Under the pieces are notes generated by a model. That model worked only from the letters and a program-made list of their open reading frames with translations, searched no databases and was not told the DNA's origin. A program made the translations under genes and the position numbers. Positions 23,762-29,700 of a DNA stretch of 64,000 nucleotides are shown here, piece by piece (within the stretch, counting starts at the first letter, position 1; each line of letters opens with the position of its first letter). Source of the DNA: Ancylostoma caninum (Eukaryota; Nematoda; Chromadorea; Rhabditida; Ancylostomatidae); NCBI GenBank assembly GCA_037903475.1, contig JBAJFG010000071.1, positions 1,880,001 through 1,944,000 of the forward strand, given 5' to 3'.

Positions 23762-26700
23762 AAGAAAGAAAGAGGGGTGGGGGGGGGGGGAGAAAAAAAA
23801 AGAGAGAGAAGAAACCCAGGAGAGGGTGCAGGAGTAGGAGAAAACCGGTGTGGAGGGCAGGCGATGTGCACATTCATTTAACGCAGGTGTTTGAAACAGA
23901 CTATAATCACTCCCACGCGCTGCCAATGTGTATCGTGGTTCATAGGCTTGACATAAGATTAGAAGGTACGGGATTCTTTCTCTTTCTACTAACTGATAAC
24001 AGCTTCCGATGGCTTCTTTGAGCGAACGCTCATGCAAGACAACATTTATACGGTGGGTGGCGATGGAAGCGCGTGTTCATGGAGCAGGCGGAGCGGCCGC
24101 GTTGCTCGCGCTGGATTCTTGATTGCTTTTCGCCCCATTTGATGTAAACTAACGAAAGAACTAACTAACAGCCAAAAACCCTATTGCTTCCTATCACGGC
24201 GACGATTCCAGGAGTGGAGCGGTAGCGCGGCGTGCTTCGCGAGGCTCCGAAAAACGCATCCACCGACGCTCACTGTATTCATCTTTGAAAAAAAAAAACA
24301 TTTGAGATCACCAAAACAGCATACTGTTGACTACTGGACACAATTTCAAGTGAAGAAACAAGAAAAGTTGAAAAACTAAATACTCACATACTGGAGACCA
24401 GCACATTTGTTGTCATCGACTACATCAAGATCTTCAAAAACAGCAGCCAGGTGAATCATATAATAATTGGATGGCAAGTTTTGTCGAAGAGTATGGAGCC
24501 GTTCCTCCACAATTTGCATAATTGACGTGTCCATACAGGAAATCAGCAGAACGAACTGTAAAAGGACAAATCTTTGAAGTTTTGGCAAATCATCATTCAA
24601 CTAAAGAAAAAATAAGGAACGTTTTGAAATTTAGACAGGCTTAACATCTCTTCAACACTGCTACACCCGAAAGCACATACGGTCTGTTAGCTCAAGGAGT
24701 GCACCAAGGTGGACTTTGTCCGCAACTGCGACCGCAGTGGTATCGGCCGGTTCCATCGGGTCCGAGTCAAGAGGTGCGCTCGGTCGTTAGCTGGGTCATG
24801 TTGCACCTCGACCGCACCTTTCCACAGGCAGAGGCAGCCATGACTACAGTATTTGTGAGGACCTTTATCACATGGGCAGAAATACCAGACGTAGGTGCTT
24901 TTTTGATTTTTTTGTGGGTTCGTTGAAGTGCCTCTTCGAACTTTATTTTTAAAACGATCATTGGCCTTGTCTGACTTCACTCACTACTCCGTGCTTAGAA
25001 CCTCAAGTCTTGGCACGGGATTTGCTACTCGTTACCGTTAAAAAGAAACGGTAGAGAATATCTCTTTCGCTTAAAAAAGCTTGGAAGTCTGTTCGTCTGT
25101 TAAGCTGGGATCTGGGCTGTTCAACTGATATTCCCCTATCAAGCATCGGGAAGATCATTGAGACTCAATATTATACGTAACCTAGAACATTGCCCAGCAA
25201 ATGAAGGGAGTATCCAGAATACATATCAGTCATTGAGTTGTGTCTGCGAAAGTGACCTAGCACTACAGGAAAGGATCAACTTTGCCTGTAGCATATCCCT
25301 AGGAAGGAAAAATCCCTGCAAATGGAGAACTAGGGCTTGGGGGGATCATCTAACAACACCTCAAGACAAATTAATTAGTCATAGACGTGCCCTCCGAGTT
25401 TCGTTTGACGTTACGATCAAGACTTAGAACTTATTACTTATAGACTTCGTACTATAGTAGCAGCAAACTCCCACTCAAAACGGGCACAAACCCGTCAATT
25501 TTTTTTTGAAAAAAAAAATCACATAGTTGCCAAATACGAATGGTGGTGAACCTCTCTCTCTCTAAAAACCATAGGAATGTTGAAGTCCAAGCCGTCGATC
25601 ATGTCTACATGGCTGCTGAGATACATTCTGCAAGATCAACAGTCAAAACCTCACCGTAGTTTCCACTCATTAATATTAGTTGAAGGAGCCTTCAGCACAG
25701 TCGACAAATTTTTACCGTTTTCTTGATTATTTATATACAGTCTGTTCTCTGAAACGTGAACTGCCATCCTCGCCGCAACTGAACAAAGCGGCGCGTGCAC
25801 GTTCAATCGCGGCGCGAAGATGGAACAGCCGATCAGCCTCTCCTCGCGCCCTCATCGATCCCTTCGCGCCCCGATTGACCGCACACGCGCCGCTTTGTTC
25901 AATCGGGGCGAGAAAGGCAGTTCACGTTTCAGAGAATAGACTGTACCAGTCTGGCCGTCCGGCTAACGCCGGACTTCCAGACTTCTATTGATGCTCATCT
26001 CGCTCGCATACTGCACGTTGGAAGTAAACACAAAAGTGTAAATGAATTGATAAAATCTGTATCCTTCCACACAGTTCTATCACTATCCTGAGAATCTCTT
26101 GATTCCGTAGGTGGTGGCTTTTCCCCCATATGAACGAAGTTATGCCCTCCCATCTGAGCGAAGTTAGTGGTCGTGAAGAATTGTGTGTAACCCATTCATT
26201 GCAAGTGTTATCTTGAAATGATTTAGGATCAGCTGGTTGTTGTGGTAATTCAAGTGATAAGGGTCCACTGGTGTATCTAAACGGAAAGGAGGGAGTGGTT
26301 CATTCAGACACAAACGGAATGGGAAGAGAACAACGCGGATACGAAAGGAAACAATGTACATCTGGGTGATTTAGGTAGGAGGGTCCGCCGAAACAGGGTA
26401 AGCGTACCCCTTATGCAGAAATAGACCCGCCTAGCGAGCTCCTATTTCTCGCGGAAGTCAGCACACCCTTATCACACCGTTGGACCCGACTCCAGGCGTT
26501 CCCCCACTTATGGACGCCGGCGCACCCTTATCACACAGTTGGACCCGACTCCAGGCGTTTCCCCACTTTTGGACGCCAGCACATCCTTATCACACCGTTG
26601 GACCCTACTCCAGGCGTTTCCCCACTTTTGGACGCCAGCACATCCTAATCACACCGTTGGACCCGACTCCAGGCGTTTCCCCACTTTTGGACGCCGGCAC

Positions 26701-29700
26701 ATCCTTATCACACCGTTGGACCCGACTCCAGGCGTTTCCCCACTTTTGGACGCCGGCACATCCTTATCACACAGTTGGACCCGACTCCAGGCGTTTCCCC
26801 ACTTTTGGACGCCAGCACATCCTTATCACACCGTTGGACCCGACTCCAGGCGTTTCCCCACTTTTGGACGCCGGCACATCCTTATCACACCGTTGGACCC
26901 GACTCCAGGCGTTTCCCCACTTTTGGACGCCGGCACATCCTTATCACACTGTTGGACCCGACTCCAGGCGTTCCTCCACTTATGGACGCCAGCGCACCCT
27001 TATCACACCGTTGGACCCGACTCCAGGCGTTCCCCCACTTATGGACGCCGGCGCACCCTTATCACACCGTTGGACCCGACTCCAGGCGTTCCCCCACTTA
27101 TGGACGCCGTCGCAGCCTTATCACACCGTTGGACCTGACTACAGGCGTTCCTCCACTTGTGGACGCCGGCGCACCCTTATTACACCGTTGGACCCGACTC
27201 CAGGCGTTCCCCCAGTTATGGACGCCGGCGCACCCTTATCACACCGTTGGACCCGACTTCAGGCGTTCCCCCACTTATGGACGCCGGCACACCCTTATCA
27301 CACCGTTGGATCCGTCTCCTGGTTTCCTCCACCTTGCTGGGCGCCGGCGCACCCTTCAAAGGTCACTGGACTCTATATGGTTCAGCACTGTAAGCTTAGG
27401 CCACACCCCCTGAATTTCGTTTCACACACACACACACACGCACACACGTGACAGACTAGGCCCTTTATTACAAGTCATGATTTAGGCATTGGTAGCGTAT
27501 AGTTGATTTATTGGTTGCGTGGGTGAATAAGGTTTTGGCATTCTAGCATCAAAAGTTCTCAGCAGCTTTAAATCCGCGGTGTCCGCGTCTACTGTTCACC
27601 TTCAACTGCCCTCCGCCGCGCGCGACATTTCTGGCGGCAAAGCTCGCTTCGGGGGAACGCTTCCATTAGCTGGAAACAGCTGATGCCGATATGGGCAGCT
27701 CTTACACGACACCCGCAATTATAGGTGCGAGCAATGTGCGAGAGAGGTGCGAGAATTTCTCGAGCGCACCTCTTGACCGTCACCCGTTCCATCGGAGACA
27801 GTAGCGGAGCATTAAAATAGAAGGAATTATACCACATGCATATCAAAACTTACGGAAAAAGCCTATCGGGCGGCCGAAACCACTGCGGTCGCAGTTGCAA
27901 ACAAAGTCCACCCCGGTGCACTCCCTGAGTTACAGAGGACGTCAATCACGATCAGTATTCCCGCAGAATGGCGCGCCGCATCAGCCACACGGCGCGGCAG
28001 ACTGGCTGGGTTGCGGCTTGTGGATGTTGACGGGACTTTCAGCTTTTCTTTAGTTTCTGCGGCAATTTCACTCATTCGTGGGCGTTCTTGGTGAATATTT
28101 GAGATAGATTGGCACCTATTCAGTTCTAATATCTGAGTTTGAGGAAGGTATCGTCTTGCACCTTGTTTCCTACGAAGAGGTTTTTTTTGCCATTGCTTAT
28201 TAGAAAGCTGTTGTATTGCGTAATTTGCGGTCTTCACTGTGGTTAGTGACTACATTTCTCCTATCCATGATTTTTAGGTCAACTGTGTGAAGACGTTGCA
28301 TCGTGCGTTCTGTATCGAAGTTACGGACGTCCGGTCGAAGTTCTTGCTGAAGCACCCGTGAAAGGTCAACTCAACCCAAGAACATCCGAAGAAGAGTGCG
28401 ATTGTATGTACGCCATTACAAGTGAATGAAATTGTCGCAGAAACTAAAGAAGAGCTGAAAATCACTGCAACATCCACCAGCCGCAGCACCCAGCCCAGGG
28501 CGCAGCATCAGGTGGTCATTGACCACCAGGACTTGGTAACGTCCTGCAGATTCAGGGGGCTTAGCACCAATGTCCGGGGCGTAGCCAACCGCTAACCGTC
28601 TACTGATGTTAGAGACAAGCAGATCTCAGAGAGGCACTTCTGGAGAATCATCAAACTCGTGGCTGAAGACCACCGTTGTTCAACCATTTACTCCATCCCT
28701 ACCCGGCACTCTGGTGCGCTCCAGTGATAATCAGGTGTTGCTCAAACTGTAGGAGAAGTATCATGTTGGAATTTTGATTGTAGATGCGCACTATACCAAC
28801 GAGTATCCCCCCAAAGTGGCACCGTTCGTTTTTGAGAAACCGTCTTTGAGAAAAACCGTCATTAATGGTCAAAAAGTGGTTTTTGACCATTTTTTGACCA
28901 TTAATGACAGTTTTTTTTTCAAAAACGAAGACGGTCTCTCAAAAACGAAAGATGCCACTTTGGGGGAGAGTTGATACCACCAAGGCGCATTTCTTGGAGT
29001 TGACAGCGTATCGGAACACTTCCTCAAACGAAAGAAATTTCCTGGGAAAGTTCCGGGTTTGAGAGAAAAAACCACGCTCCAATGACAATTTCTTGTATCT
29101 GACAGGTCCTATAACAAGTTTTAACGAGTTCTAGCGTCATCAAACAGTTCCGTACTGAGATCGGTTTTTCGAGGATTTTAGCTAGAATTTGAGATGATTT
29201 AGGCTGTCTTCGCTAAATGGTACGCATTTCTTGCTGAAACATCATTCGTCGTCCCACTAACGCTTATTCGAGTCACTTTTTTAAGTGCTATCTGCTTTTC
29301 CTGAAAGAACCCTAGTTTGTAGGTACTTAGTAGCCCATTTCGGAATCCGACTGGACTTAGTACTCCCCAACCGACATTGACCACCTAGTGCTGCGCCCTG
29401 ACCCAGCCAGCCCGCCGTCCCGCCTGGGTGGTGCGGCGCGCCATTCTGCGGGAGTAATGATTGTGGTTCACGCCCCCTGTAACAGACTGTATCTACCGCT
29501 TAGCTTGAAAGTTAGATCCAGTTTTACACAATAATTTTATATTATCGAACAATGAGGATGTTTGCTAGGTAAACCGATGAGCACCTAATTTCCGTTCGTT
29601 TTTAAAATTTCCCTGCAATCCGAAATGCCTCAGAGTTATGCGTGAAAGAGGCTCTTTTGCTTACCACCGTCAGTAGTTTTGTTTCCCTACTAAATGTTTA

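Noticed and set aside
26472..27451. Long plus-strand ORFs (up to 323 codons) with Pro/His-rich repeats
   Set aside because: They come from a 59-bp tandem repeat open in all frames; no gene context.
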